Of a stretch of 64,000 bases of DNA, positions 32,104-41,098 are shown piece after piece. Source of the DNA: UBA1020 sp964520495 (GTDB lineage: Bacteria > Patescibacteriota > Saccharimonadia > Saccharimonadales > Saccharimonadaceae). The notes beneath the pieces were generated by a model. It searched no databases. It saw only the letters and a list, made by a program, of their open reading frames with translations, and was not told the DNA's origin. The position numbers and the translations under genes were made by a program. How positions within the stretch are numbered: position 1 is the stretch's first letter; every line of letters begins with the position of its first letter. The stretch is from the NCBI GenBank assembly GCA_964520495.1, contig CAZFMZ010000002.1, positions 62,001 to 126,000 of the forward strand. The letters are read 5' to 3'.

Positions 32104-32808
32104 TTAGTAAATGAAGCTCCAACCGCTGGTTGAGACGGTCCGCTCATTATACTGACCTTGTTGGTAGTTCCAGCCCATCTCACTGATGGTCATCGAACGT
32201 CCGTCGCTGCTGACGGATTTTACATAGGCGACGTGGCCGGGAATTTCGGCGACGGCACCGGCGCGGGCAACGTTACCAGTTGGAATTCCTTGCGCGGCTG
32301 CGTTACCGGTCCATTCTCCACCGTTGCCTAAGTTGTTGGGTAGGTCTGGGCGCATTTCTTTGGCCCACCAGGTGCACCAACCATAGCCGTAGGTGTTGCC
32401 TGCGCTTGAACCACGGGAGACGTGAGCTTGTGCCTGCTGTGGCTGCGCGGTGGCCTGGGCTACGGGCTGTTGTTGCGCGGCTGTCGACAGGACGGCAGTC
32501 TGGGTAGCCACCGGTAACGTTGACAGCCTATCCTTCAGTTTTTCGTTCTTGCTAGGAATACGGACTTTGTCCCCAACATCGATCTTGTCCGGGTGGCTGA
32601 TGGCACCGTTGGCGTTGAACAGCCGGACGTATGATGTCTTATGTTTGGTTGCGATGGCGCTCAGTGTGTCACCCGCCTTAACGGTAACGACCACTTTCTT
32701 CGCCTCTTTCTTATCTGTTTGCTCGCTTTTTGCTTCTGCAGTGTTACCACCGAACAGCACAAGGGTAGCCATGACGCCGAGCGCCATGAGACCGAATTTT
32801 GATTGCAT
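32104..32808 (-). CDS. Secreted LysM-CHAP peptidoglycan hydrolase
   Basis: 234 residues: signal peptide ending A-E-A (about residue 26), a LysM domain (V-K-A-G-D-T-L-S-A-I-A, about 42-86), a Gln/Ala-rich linker and a C-terminal CHAP domain with catalytic Cys in G-W-C-T-W-W and His in P-G-H-V-A-Y-V, followed by I-S-E-M-G-W-N. Cleaves peptidoglycan amide or peptide bonds; used in division or in attacking a host wall. GGAGAAGC precedes the ATG. Its leader of about 110 bases is structured. Confidence 0.9.
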   Translation of the reverse strand: MQSKFGLMALGVMATLVLFGGNTAEAKSEQTDKKEAKKVVVTVKAGDTLSAIATKHKTSYVRLFNANGAISHPDKIDVGDKVRIPSKNEKLKDRLSTLPVATQTAVLSTAAQQQPVAQATAQPQQAQAHVSRGSSAGNTYGYGWCTWWAKEMRPDLPNNLGNGGEWTGNAAAQGIPTGNVARAGAVAEIPGHVAYVKSVSSDGRSMTISEMGWNYQQGQYNERTVSTSGWSFIY

Positions 32809-32825
32809 TGCTTCTCCTTCAATTG

Positions 32826-32912
32826 AATCGCACCGTTACGTTACATACGAAATTGTTTGTGTTGAATGGTGCGATTTGCGTGTCTCTGCCATTAGGGCGT
32901 TTCGAAAGACAC
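32826..32912 (-). promoter_or_regulatory. Structured 5' leader of the LysM-CHAP gene
   Basis: In the leader, GTGTCT pairs with AGACAC (32912-32907 with 32885-32880), enclosing a GCC/GGC hairpin, and AATCGCACC... pairs with GGTGCGATT (32876-32868 with 32834-32826), ending just before the ribosome-binding site. The promoter is TTGACT, 16 bases, TAAGAT upstream. No known riboswitch consensus was recognised. Confidence 0.4.
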
Positions 32913-33086
32913 AAAGACCATCTTACCTAATGCATAGTGTCAGTCAACACGTTTGTACGCTAGATATAGAAAAACAGGGGCCAAAATGTGTAGTAGTTTT
33001 TGTAACGGCAAGCTGTAAATGCTACATCGGCACGCGCGTGACGTAGCTGCGGGGGTCTTTAGGTGCGGTTCAAAAGAGCGGTATAT

Positions 33087-33116
33087 TTGACATATTTTTC
33101 ATACCTTCGGTAAGCT
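33087..33116 (+). promoter_or_regulatory. Promoter of the DHA2 efflux gene
   Basis: TTGACA (33087-33092), 18-base spacer, TAAGCT (33111-33116). Expected start near 33123, giving a leader that holds a small reading frame. Confidence 0.6.
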
Positions 33117-33157
33117 AAAAGAGAATACGCCACGCGTTTAATCTCAAAGGGAACTGA

Positions 33158-33208
33158 ATGAACAACAGGAAATTATATAGTGTCGTGACCGTCGGTGCGG
33201 CAGAGTAG
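33158..33208 (+). CDS. Putative 16-residue leader peptide
   Basis: M-N-N-R-K-L-Y-S-V-V-T-V-G-A-A-E with AAAGGGAAC before the ATG, a better ribosome-binding site than the efflux gene itself has. Its stop (33206-33208) is 19 bases before ATG 33228. Such peptides often control resistance genes by ribosome stalling or coupled re-initiation. Inferred only. Confidence 0.4.
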   Translation: MNNRKLYSVVTVGAAE

Positions 33209-33227
33209 GCAGCCGACACACCACCCT

Positions 33228-34916
33228 ATGCACCACCATTTGTCACTACGTCACAAGTTGATTATCATGCTCTCGGTCATGGCGAGTCTGTTCCTCGTGG
33301 CGCTCGACCAGACAATCGTGGCGACAGCGCTCGGCAGGATTGTCGAGGATTTCAACGCCTTTGATTCGCTTAGCTGGATCGTGACTGCCTATCTTCTGAC
33401 GACCACGGTCACCGTGCCAATCGCCGGCAAGCTTTCCGACCTGTTCGGCCGCCGTGTCATGTTGTTGATCGGCGTGGCTGTCTTCGGTGCCGGATCGCTC
33501 ATGAGTGGACTGGCGGCAGACATCAATCAACTGGTTGTATGGCGGGCGTTTCAGGGAATCGGTGGTGGTATCATCACGGCCAACGCCTTCACCATCATCG
33601 GCGACTTGTTCGCGGCGCGCGAGCGCGGTCGCTGGCAGGGAATCTTCGGTGCCGTGTTCGGCCTATCATCTATCATCGGTCCGCTGCTTGGCGGATGGCT
33701 GGCGGATGGCCAGCAACTATTCGGCCTCACTACCGACTGGCGCTGGACATTTACCATCAACGTCCCGATTGCACTCGTCGCCTTTGCTGTCATCGCAGTC
33801 TTCTGTCCGCCGCTTCGGCATGCTAAAAAGCCACGCGTCGATTATCTGGGTGCTGCGTTGTTGACGATCGCCCTTGCAACGTTGGTGCTGGCGGTCGATA
33901 ACACCGAAGCCATCTTTGCTGATGTCATGCAGGCGACCGGTCTAAGCCTGGTAGGGTTGAGAATGTTGATGGGACTGATAGTGGTGGGGGCGACCATCGC
34001 TTTCGTGACTGTGCAGCGTCGAACGCCAGAACCGATATTACCGCTCAGCCTCTTCTCTAACCGTACTTTCGTGCTTCTGATGGGCGTAGCGACTATGTTC
34101 GGGACTGGCTTCATAGGCTCTATCTTGTACCTGACCCAGTTCAACCAGCAGGTGTTTGGTGCGACGCCGACAGAATCCGGTCTGATGCTATTACCGATGG
34201 TCGCCGGCATCATGGTCGCCAGTATCGGCTCGGGACAGATCATTGCCCGCACTGGTCGCTATAAAGCATTCATGCAATTTGGCATCGTGCTGGCAACTGC
34301 CATGGTGGCGCTACTCGCGACGCTGACACCGGAATCGAGCTACCTGTATGAAGCGGCCGTCATCACTTTACTTGGCCTTGGGCTAGGCTTCGTTATGCCG
34401 GTCATGAACATCGCCGTCCAGAACGAGGTCGAACAGAAGCACCTAGGCATCGCGACCAGTTCGGTCCAGTTATTTCGCGGGCTTGGGTCCACCGTCGGAA
34501 TCGCCCTTTTTGGCGCTATGCTCACCATGGGCATCGCGACGCAACTGCGAGAAATCGAGCTCAATCCGTATGTCAGACAACTTGAAGATTCATCCGTGGC
34601 TACACGTATTGGTAGCCTCAATGACCCTAACACGCTCCTGACACTTAATACGAACGACGTCCGTACCCAGGTGGGCGTCGAGTATGAGGCTTCAGCAAAA
34701 CGGATTCCGGCTGAGCTGCGGCCGGCAGCCCGACAGGAATTCATGAGTAACCAGGTCGAATATTCCAACGTGGTAGCGCAGGCGTTCAGCGATTCCTTGC
34801 GTGGCATCTTTATCACCTCGGCAGCATTGATGCTACTGGCATCCGTGTTGGTATTCTTCATCCAAGAACGTGAGCTCAAAAAGGCTCGTCCCGAAGCGAC
34901 GCCCGGGGAGATATAG
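33228..34916 (+). CDS. DHA2-family (14-TM) multidrug MFS transporter
   Basis: 562 residues from ATG 33228 (GTG 33195 would add eleven). Many hydrophobic helices; L-D-Q-T-I-V-A-T-A-L-G motif D1 of 14-TMS drug:H+ antiporters in helix 1, G-K-L-S-D-L-F-G-R-R motif A in loop 2-3, and W-R-A-F-Q-G-I-G-G-G motif B. EmrB/QacA-like exporter with a long loop of about 100 residues near the C-terminus. Substrate unknown. No clear ribosome-binding site for either start; it may depend on translation of the leader peptide. Confidence 0.85.
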   Translation: MHHHLSLRHKLIIMLSVMASLFLVALDQTIVATALGRIVEDFNAFDSLSWIVTAYLLTTTVTVPIAGKLSDLFGRRVMLLIGVAVFGAGSLMSGLAADINQLVVWRAFQGIGGGIITANAFTIIGDLFAARERGRWQGIFGAVFGLSSIIGPLLGGWLADGQQLFGLTTDWRWTFTINVPIALVAFAVIAVFCPPLRHAKKPRVDYLGAALLTIALATLVLAVDNTEAIFADVMQATGLSLVGLRMLMGLIVVGATIAFVTVQRRTPEPILPLSLFSNRTFVLLMGVATMFGTGFIGSILYLTQFNQQVFGATPTESGLMLLPMVAGIMVASIGSGQIIARTGRYKAFMQFGIVLATAMVALLATLTPESSYLYEAAVITLLGLGLGFVMPVMNIAVQNEVEQKHLGIATSSVQLFRGLGSTVGIALFGAMLTMGIATQLREIELNPYVRQLEDSSVATRIGSLNDPNTLLTLNTNDVRTQVGVEYEASAKRIPAELRPAARQEFMSNQVEYSNVVAQAFSDSLRGIFITSAALMLLASVLVFFIQERELKKARPEATPGEI

Positions 34917-34951
34917 CTTACGCTTATAAAAAGGGGTATACTGCTCGTAGA

Positions 34952-35887
34952 ATGATAGCGTATTACGCCAAGCGCTCTCCGGGTGAGGACTTCCAGCAAA
35001 TATCGGCACCGATTGAGGCCGGCTGCTGGATTGATGGTGCCAATCTGAGCGATCAGGAAATCGATGCCCTGATCGAACGCTATCAGCTGGACCCGAATAT
35101 CGTCTATGATGTACGCGACCGTAGCGAGCTGCCCCGCCTGGAGTTTTCGGGCGAGGCGGCGTATGTCTTCATACGCGTGCCGCACTTAGCAAAGTCGGGC
35201 AAGGTAAGTGCGTTGCCGATGTTAGCGGTCATGAACGGTCACGGCACGTTCATTACCATGTCAATCGGAGACACAGTCTCACCTGAGAGTGTGTCCCTTT
35301 CGACATTGCCGATTACCAGCGAGCAGACGGACACGTTGCTACTCGGCGTCATCGCCGCTGTAGTTACCCAGTTCGAAGAGTTGATCGGGCATACTGCCCG
35401 AAGCATTACCGATACTGCTAATCGGCTGAAAAGCCACGATGTCACTAACCGCGACTTCATCCATTTCGTCACGGTTGAAGCGAACCTGTCGCATTGTCAT
35501 CTGAACCTCGACAGTACGCTGGCAGTGGTGCGACGACTGCGCGAGAATCATCATGAGAGACTCACGCCGGACAGTATTGAGGCTCTCGATGACGTAGCGC
35601 TGCATATCCAGCAGCTGTTAGTATCGATCAACTCTCACAGCCAAAGCGTTGAGAGTATCCGTAATGCGTATAGTACTGTGGCTAACAACACCTTGAATCA
35701 GCGCATGAAAACGCTGACCGTCTTCACCGTCCTTATCACCTTGCCGAACGTGTTTTACGGAATGTATGGCATGAACGTGGCGCTGCCGTTGGCCGATAAA
35801 CCCTGGGCGTATCCGGCCATCGTTGGCTTTACCCTCGTCCTTATCATCGTCGTCTTCGCAGTTGCAAAACGCTTACGTATATTCTAA
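34952..35887 (+). CDS. CorA-family divalent cation transporter (second copy)
   Basis: 311 residues with the same layout as the gene at 31115 and low identity to it: N-terminal cytosolic domain, long helix, and two C-terminal helices with M-Y-G-M-N-V. TATACT stands 9 bases before the ATG. Two divergent copies in 4 kb suggest different ion preference or regulation. Confidence 0.85.
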   Translation: MIAYYAKRSPGEDFQQISAPIEAGCWIDGANLSDQEIDALIERYQLDPNIVYDVRDRSELPRLEFSGEAAYVFIRVPHLAKSGKVSALPMLAVMNGHGTFITMSIGDTVSPESVSLSTLPITSEQTDTLLLGVIAAVVTQFEELIGHTARSITDTANRLKSHDVTNRDFIHFVTVEANLSHCHLNLDSTLAVVRRLRENHHERLTPDSIEALDDVALHIQQLLVSINSHSQSVESIRNAYSTVANNTLNQRMKTLTVFTVLITLPNVFYGMYGMNVALPLADKPWAYPAIVGFTLVLIIVVFAVAKRLRIF

Positions 35888-35926
35888 GCTGGAAGGGAAG
35901 AACGCAGGGCCAGAATACGGCCTATC

Positions 35927-35955
35927 TTGACCTGGCTGAAATTATTTGCTACGAT
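35927..35955 (+). promoter_or_regulatory. Promoter in the 35.9-36.2 kb intergenic region
   Basis: TTGACC (35927-35932), 17-base spacer, TACGAT (35950-35955). Together with the terminator at 36202 it defines a transcript of about 270 bases. Confidence 0.55.
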
Positions 35956-36061
35956 ACTCGTTGTGTTCGTGAGCGCCAAAACGCGAAAACTTATAAAGTA
36001 AAGGTCGAACGCGCTCGCCGGACAGTACGCCCATTAAGAGCGTGCATGGAGCATAAACTAC

Positions 36062-36154
36062 ATGCCAATCGCAATCAATTTTGCCCCTTCGCGGAGCAAA
36101 AAGATCGCTGTGGATGTGGTGCCTGCCGAATGGCAAAAGTATATTGAGCAGTAG
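36062..36154 (+). CDS. Putative 30-residue protein
   Basis: M-P-I-A-I-N-F-A-P-S-R-S-K-K then I-A-V-D-V-V-P-A-E-W-Q-K; it has GGAG 11 bases before the ATG, its own promoter and a terminator. No family recognised. The transcript also contains a GC-rich hairpin (36165-36190) before the terminator, so a small RNA is an alternative reading. Confidence 0.4.
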   Translation: MPIAINFAPSRSKKIAVDVVPAEWQKYIEQ

Positions 36155-36201
36155 CTCGAAACCCGCTGCCCCTCCTACCTCCGGGGCAGCCGTCCAAGAA
36201 A

Positions 36202-36240
36202 AAGAACCACCCCAAGGCACCGGGGTGGTTCTTCTGTTAT
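36202..36240. terminator. Bidirectional terminator
   Basis: AAGAACCACCCC (36202-36213) pairs with GGGGTGGTTCTT (36222-36233). T-rich flanks on both sides; on the minus strand it follows dsbA and is the better terminator. Confidence 0.8.
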
Positions 36241-36253
36241 TCAGCAGAGCGGC

Positions 36254-36979
36254 TTACTGTTTTTCGTCTTTTATGACATCTTCCGGCGTAACGCCAGCGT
36301 CGCGCAAGGCGTCAGTGATAGCCTTTTCGAATGCTTCCTCACTACCGATCTGTTCGCTTGTCAACTGGGTGCCGTTCAGAAAGAAGCTGGGGGTGCCGGT
36401 GATGTTCAGCTTGCGGCCCAAGGCTTGGTCGAAACTAATCTTGCGGTTAATTTGGCTACTTTGTTCAGATAGTGCCGCACTGAAGGCATCTTCGTTCACG
36501 TCGGCCGCTGCGGCGTATCCGGTGAATAATTCGGTACGCTCTTCGGGTGACGCATTCTGCCAAGCACTTTGGTTCTCGAACAGCAGGTCATGCATGCTCC
36601 AGAATTTCTCGTCACCCTGCAGGCTGGCAGCGATGGCGGCTGCCGAAGCTGCGCGGGCGTTCGGGTGAATACTGGTAAGCGGGAAGTGGCGGAAGACGAC
36701 GGCCATGTGATCGCCGTAGTTCTCGACCATTGATTTTACAGTCGGGTAGATGCCGGCGCATCCAGGGCACTGGAAATCACCGTATTCAACCAGCACAACT
36801 TTCGCGTCCTTATTGCCTTTGACGTGGTCAGCAATACCGCCCGATGCGTCGCTGGCGCTCAGTACCGCATTCGTGTTGACGTCTGAGACGTCAACCTTCT
36901 CGCGTTGCGACCATACCAGTAGGCCGCCGAATAACAGCACACAGATGGCTGTAAAAATAATCCATGTTTTCGTCGTCAC
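36254..36979 (-). CDS. Membrane-anchored DsbA-like thiol oxidoreductase
   Basis: 241 residues: an N-terminal membrane anchor (about 5-22), then a DsbA/thioredoxin_4 domain with active site C-P-G-C (in D-F-Q-C-P-G-C-A-G) and the cis-proline loop G-T-P-S-F-F. Catalyses disulfide formation outside the membrane. The secreted surface proteins encoded in this window carry paired cysteines that could be its substrates. Monocistronic. Confidence 0.9.
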   Translation of the reverse strand: MTTKTWIIFTAICVLLFGGLLVWSQREKVDVSDVNTNAVLSASDASGGIADHVKGNKDAKVVLVEYGDFQCPGCAGIYPTVKSMVENYGDHMAVVFRHFPLTSIHPNARAASAAAIAASLQGDEKFWSMHDLLFENQSAWQNASPEERTELFTGYAAAADVNEDAFSAALSEQSSQINRKISFDQALGRKLNITGTPSFFLNGTQLTSEQIGSEEAFEKAITDALRDAGVTPEDVIKDEKQ

Positions 36980-37067
36980 AAGCTCTTTCTCCCCTTAAAA
37001 CTATCATTCATTGTACAGCAGGGTAGGCTGTAATGGTAGCGCCGACTGCGGTACAATAAGCCTGTCC

Positions 37068-37991
37068 ATGACTGTTGTTACTAGCCTGATACTCATCTTC
37101 CTGGCCGTTGCCGCCGCGACGGTCGCTGCCATGCGCCCGCGACGCCCAGCCCTTAGTAGCTTTGAGCTTAAGCGTCGGTCGTCAGAGGGCGATGAGAGCG
37201 CGAGCCTAGGGTTGCGCCGCGAGAAGGCGTATATAGATATTCTTTCATTGCAACGTGTGCTGAGCGCGCTGCTGCTCGTTCTGTTTACCGCGCTGGCGTT
37301 AAGCCTGTACAGCCCGTGGATGGGGTTGCTGGCAGCCGCGCTACTTGCGATGTTCATGGGAGCGATCGGGCGTGTGAAGCCCGTTCGGAAATTTGCTGAA
37401 ACGTTATATGACGAACGTGAACATGATCTGCTGAGGCTGACCGAACGCTATAAGGCATATTGCTGGTGGATACGACTGCCCGCCCTTGAGAAGTCGGCTG
37501 GCGGTGTCCACTCGCGTGAAGAGCTAGTCCACGTGATTGATTCGACGCGGGCGCTACACGACAAGCGACAGAAGCAGCTGCTACTCAACGCACTGGCGTT
37601 CCATGAGCGTCGGGTAGATGAGGTTATGACCCCGCGCGACAAGCTGGTGACCGTCAAAAAGACGGAGATTCTCGGTCCGTTGGTACTCGACGACCTGCAC
37701 AAGAGCGGCCATCAAAGCTTTCCTGTTATCAACGGTGATGTTGACCATGTGGTTGGCATCCTGCGTTTATCCGACGTGCAGACGCTCGACACAACGCGCA
37801 AACACACCGCCCTGGCTGAAACGGCCATGCGTCCGAACGTCCAATACGTCTCCCAGGAGACGTCACTCGAGAAAGCTCTCGATAGGCTACTGGGCAGCCA
37901 TGAGCATATCCTGGTAATCGTTGATGAAGACTCACGGGTCGTGGGACTGCTGACGCTATCAGACATCATGCGGTCCCTGTTCGGCGAGTAA
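37068..37991 (+). CDS. CNNM/CorC-like membrane protein with CBS pair
   Basis: 307 residues from ATG 37068: a hydrophobic N-terminal part with a first span (about 4-22) and further helices (about 64-105), then two CBS domains (about 190-305; V-D-E-V-M-T-P-R-D-K-L-V-T-V and V-V-G-L-L-T-L-S-D-I). Matches the HlyC/CorC hemolysin-like group, which moves or regulates Mg2+. TACAAT stands 10 bases before the start. The third Mg2+-linked gene in this part of the window. Confidence 0.8.
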   Translation: MTVVTSLILIFLAVAAATVAAMRPRRPALSSFELKRRSSEGDESASLGLRREKAYIDILSLQRVLSALLLVLFTALALSLYSPWMGLLAAALLAMFMGAIGRVKPVRKFAETLYDEREHDLLRLTERYKAYCWWIRLPALEKSAGGVHSREELVHVIDSTRALHDKRQKQLLLNALAFHERRVDEVMTPRDKLVTVKKTEILGPLVLDDLHKSGHQSFPVINGDVDHVVGILRLSDVQTLDTTRKHTALAETAMRPNVQYVSQETSLEKALDRLLGSHEHILVIVDEDSRVVGLLTLSDIMRSLFGE

Positions 37992-37993
37992 AT

Positions 37994-39715
37994 CTATCCG
38001 TTCTCGACGGCAGCCTTGCCAATGGTGATGATGTGCCGGGCACGGAAGCCGGCGAAGGCTTCTTTGTCCATGCCGTAGCGCTTGATATGGCTAGTGATAT
38101 ATTCCGAGCCGAGGAAGCGCGGCAGGATGACGTAGGCGGCGCCATGTTCGTAGAGCTCCAGAGCGTCCTCGTAGGTGCGCGCGTGGCAGAGGAAGACGGT
38201 ATCGGTCGAATAGCGGTGCAGATACCCAAGTAGGAGCAGGTTGACCCGCCGATCGATGATGGTGCTAGCGACGAACTTGGCATGGCCGGCGTTGATCTCT
38301 TCTAGGAACTCAGTGTCGGTTGCATCGCCATAGGCATGACGGACACCCTGGACTTCCAGATGTTCGATGATCTCGGGGTCATAGTCAACCACCAGATAGC
38401 GCTGCTTCATATCACGGAACAGACGCAGGAATTCATGTCCGCCGTGATGATAGCCGAACAGGATGGCGGTGTAGAGGCCGCGCTTCTGGGCGCGTTCCTT
38501 CGGCTGGCGCCGCTCGAACAGACTCAGTCCGCGCGCGAAGCGCCGATACAGGCTGTCATCATATTTCATCAGGTAGGAGCTGACGGCGATGGTGATGAGA
38601 GCTACCAGCGTCATGATGCTGGTAGCCTTGTCGCCGACCAACCCGACCTGGTTGGCAAGCACCACCAATACGATGGAGAACTCACTAATCTGACTCAAGT
38701 GGATACCTGCCTTGAAGCTGGTCAGCTTGGTATAGCCAAGCACGCCAAGGCTCGCCATGATGAACAGTGGCTTGCCAATCAGCACGATGGCCGACAGGAT
38801 GAGTGCCGGTAGCAAGGTGCTCGCCAGGTCGTCGAAAATGAACGTTTCACCTAAGTAGACGAAGAACAATACTACGAAGAAATCACGCAAGGGTTTTAGC
38901 CGGGTACTCATCTCGGTGGCATACGGCAGGGAGGCCAAAGCGACACCGGCGAACAGCGCACCGACCTCGTGCGAGAAACCGGCCAGACCGAATAGGCTCG
39001 CGATACCGAACCCCCAGGCGATGGCAAAGATAAACAGCAGTTCCTGGCTCTTGGCCAGCTGCTTCGAGAAGCGCGGAATAAGGTGCGCCCCCGCCACGTA
39101 AAGCAATAATCCCAGCCCCAAGGCCTTGCCGGCCATCAGCAGGAAGTTCTCGGCACCCAGTCCGCCAGTCGTCGCCATGGCGGTGACGGCAACGATAGCT
39201 AACGTGGCCACGATATCTTCGACCAGAATGACACCGATCGCAATCTGACCATGTAAGCGACTCACTTCACGTTTGTCGGACAGGACCTTCAGGATCAGGA
39301 TGGTACTGGAGAAGAACAGGGCGATACCAATGATGAGCGCCGTTGTCATGTCGAACCCGAGCAAGTAGGTGGCCAGGCCTCCCAAACCACCCACCATCAC
39401 GAGGGTGGTGGTAGCGGCCACGATTGATACTTTCCCGAGGCTACGGACGACCCCTACGTTCATGCCCAGGCCGATGATGAACAGCAGTAAAGCAATGCCA
39501 ATCTCGCTGAAGCCCTCAAAGGCTTCCTTGGCCTGGATGAGGTTCAACAGCACCGGTCCGACCAGGATTCCGGTCAGGATGTAGCCGAGGATGAGCGGCT
39601 GTCGTAGTAAACGCATGACGATAGATACCGCCGCCACGAGGACGAGGACCAGACTAAGTTCGGTAAAGATATCGGCGCTATGCATGTTTATATCGAAGCT
39701 TATGCTTAGGCTCAT
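37994..39715 (-). CDS. CPA2 (KefB-type) cation:proton antiporter with TrkA-N domain
   Basis: 573 residues: about 12 membrane helices with L-I-L-G-Y-I-L-T-G-I-L-V-G-P, conserved V-E-D-I-V-A-T and H-L-S-Q-I-S-E-F motifs of Na+/H+ or K+/H+ exchangers, then a C-terminal Rossmann (TrkA-N) domain starting F-G-Y-H-H-G-G-H-E-F, which would bind a nucleotide. The glycine-rich loop is unusual (G-Y-H-H-G-G rather than G-x-G-x-x-G). ATG 39715 is chosen; a TTG nine codons upstream and an ATG at 39685 are alternatives. Stops 3 bases from the convergent CBS gene. Confidence 0.85.
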   Translation of the reverse strand: MSLSISFDINMHSADIFTELSLVLVLVAAVSIVMRLLRQPLILGYILTGILVGPVLLNLIQAKEAFEGFSEIGIALLLFIIGLGMNVGVVRSLGKVSIVAATTTLVMVGGLGGLATYLLGFDMTTALIIGIALFFSSTILILKVLSDKREVSRLHGQIAIGVILVEDIVATLAIVAVTAMATTGGLGAENFLLMAGKALGLGLLLYVAGAHLIPRFSKQLAKSQELLFIFAIAWGFGIASLFGLAGFSHEVGALFAGVALASLPYATEMSTRLKPLRDFFVVLFFVYLGETFIFDDLASTLLPALILSAIVLIGKPLFIMASLGVLGYTKLTSFKAGIHLSQISEFSIVLVVLANQVGLVGDKATSIMTLVALITIAVSSYLMKYDDSLYRRFARGLSLFERRQPKERAQKRGLYTAILFGYHHGGHEFLRLFRDMKQRYLVVDYDPEIIEHLEVQGVRHAYGDATDTEFLEEINAGHAKFVASTIIDRRVNLLLLGYLHRYSTDTVFLCHARTYEDALELYEHGAAYVILPRFLGSEYITSHIKRYGMDKEAFAGFRARHIITIGKAAVENG

Positions 39716-39789
39716 TATGTCATGAAGCCGGCCCGGCGGCAATTACCCCTGGTGAAGAGGGACGATGAACGCTATAATAGACCATCAGT

Positions 39790-41097
39790 ATGACCCGAAC
39801 ACTTATCCGCGACATCCCATCACATCTCGATCAGACCATCACTATCCAGGGCTGGCTGCACAAGAAGCGCCTCTTGGGTGGCCTGAACTTTCTGACCGTA
39901 CGCGACCGCTCCGGTATCGCTCAGAGCCTTGTCAGTGACAAGGACGAGCTGGAGAAGCTACGTGGCCTGCAGGTCGGTACGGTCGTCGCATTCACTGGTG
40001 TCGTCAAAGCCGATGAGCGTGCGCCGGGGGGTGCCGAATTACATGACGTGTCGGTCGAAGTGCTGAGTGCGGTCACCGACGAACCGCCGATTGAAATCGA
40101 CAAACCCATCCCGCACAAAGCCGAGAACCTCGACACATTGTTTGAGTACCGCGTATTGAACGTGCGTAACCTGCAGGAGCAGAAAATTTTCAAACTCCGT
40201 GCACATATGACGCAGGCGCTGCGATCGTATCTGGTTGAGAACGAGTTCGTCGAAATCGACACGCCGAAGCTGCTGGCTGGTGCGACCGAAGGCGGTGCCG
40301 AAGTCTTCAAGCTCGACTACTTTGGTAAAGTGGCTACCTTGGCCCAGAGTCCGCAGTTCTACAAGCAAATCATGGTCGGTGCCTTCGAACGGGTGTTCGA
40401 AATCGGTCATAGCTACCGCGCCGAGCCTAGCGCCACCACGCGCCACCTGACCGAACTGACCATGCTTGACCTCGAGATGGGCTTCGTCGAGAGCCACCAG
40501 GAGGTCATGGACACGGTGGCGAATATGACGAAGCATGCGCTGACCAGTGCCTATGAGGTGCATGCCGCAGACCTAAAGAGTCTCAATGCGCCAGACCTAA
40601 AGTTAACTGACGACGTGCCGAAATTCACTATCGCCGAAATTCACGAGATGTATACCCGAGCGACTGGTACCGATACGACGAAAGAAAAAGACCTGATTCC
40701 GGACGAAGAACGCTGGATCGCGGACTATGCCCGTAAGCAATTGGGCAGCGACTTGGTCTACGCGACAGATTTCCCGGCTGAGGCGGGCAAGTTCTACCAC
40801 AAGTTCAAAGACGACGGCACCGTCGCCTGGGCCGACCTCCTGTTCCGCGGGCTGGAAATCGCCACCGTGCCGCTGCGCGAGAACAATTATGAAAAGATGA
40901 TCGAACAAATGACTGCCGCAGGGCTCGATGTTGAGGCCGAAGGCTTTCGACACTACCTGAACGCCTTCCGCTATGGACTGCCAACTCATGGCGGCTGCGG
41001 TTTCGGAGTCGACCGTTTGGTCCAGAAGACCATCGGACTCGCCAACGTCAAGGAAGCCACCCTGTTCCCACGTGACATCAACCGCCTAACCCCCTAA
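39790..41097 (+). CDS. aspS: Aspartyl-tRNA synthetase, archaeal/short type
   Basis: 435 residues, with an N-terminal OB-fold anticodon-binding domain and class II catalytic core (F-x-E-I-G-H-S-Y-R-A-E motif 2, G-G-C-G-F-G-V-D-R-L motif 3). The GAD insertion of the usual bacterial enzyme (about 590 residues) is absent, so this is the archaeal-type enzyme. The OB fold has G-W-L-H-K-K-R and E-R-A-P-G-G, which fit the His/Pro pattern of non-discriminating forms that also charge tRNA-Asn. TATAAT lies 11 bases before the ATG. Confidence 0.95.
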   Translation: MTRTLIRDIPSHLDQTITIQGWLHKKRLLGGLNFLTVRDRSGIAQSLVSDKDELEKLRGLQVGTVVAFTGVVKADERAPGGAELHDVSVEVLSAVTDEPPIEIDKPIPHKAENLDTLFEYRVLNVRNLQEQKIFKLRAHMTQALRSYLVENEFVEIDTPKLLAGATEGGAEVFKLDYFGKVATLAQSPQFYKQIMVGAFERVFEIGHSYRAEPSATTRHLTELTMLDLEMGFVESHQEVMDTVANMTKHALTSAYEVHAADLKSLNAPDLKLTDDVPKFTIAEIHEMYTRATGTDTTKEKDLIPDEERWIADYARKQLGSDLVYATDFPAEAGKFYHKFKDDGTVAWADLLFRGLEIATVPLRENNYEKMIEQMTAAGLDVEAEGFRHYLNAFRYGLPTHGGCGFGVDRLVQKTIGLANVKEATLFPRDINRLTP

Positions 41098-41098
41098 G

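Noticed and set aside
35956..36240. tmRNA or 6S RNA in the intergenic transcript
   Set aside because: No tRNA-like ends and no tag-peptide frame ending in A-L-A-A were found, and the long 6S-type hairpin is absent.
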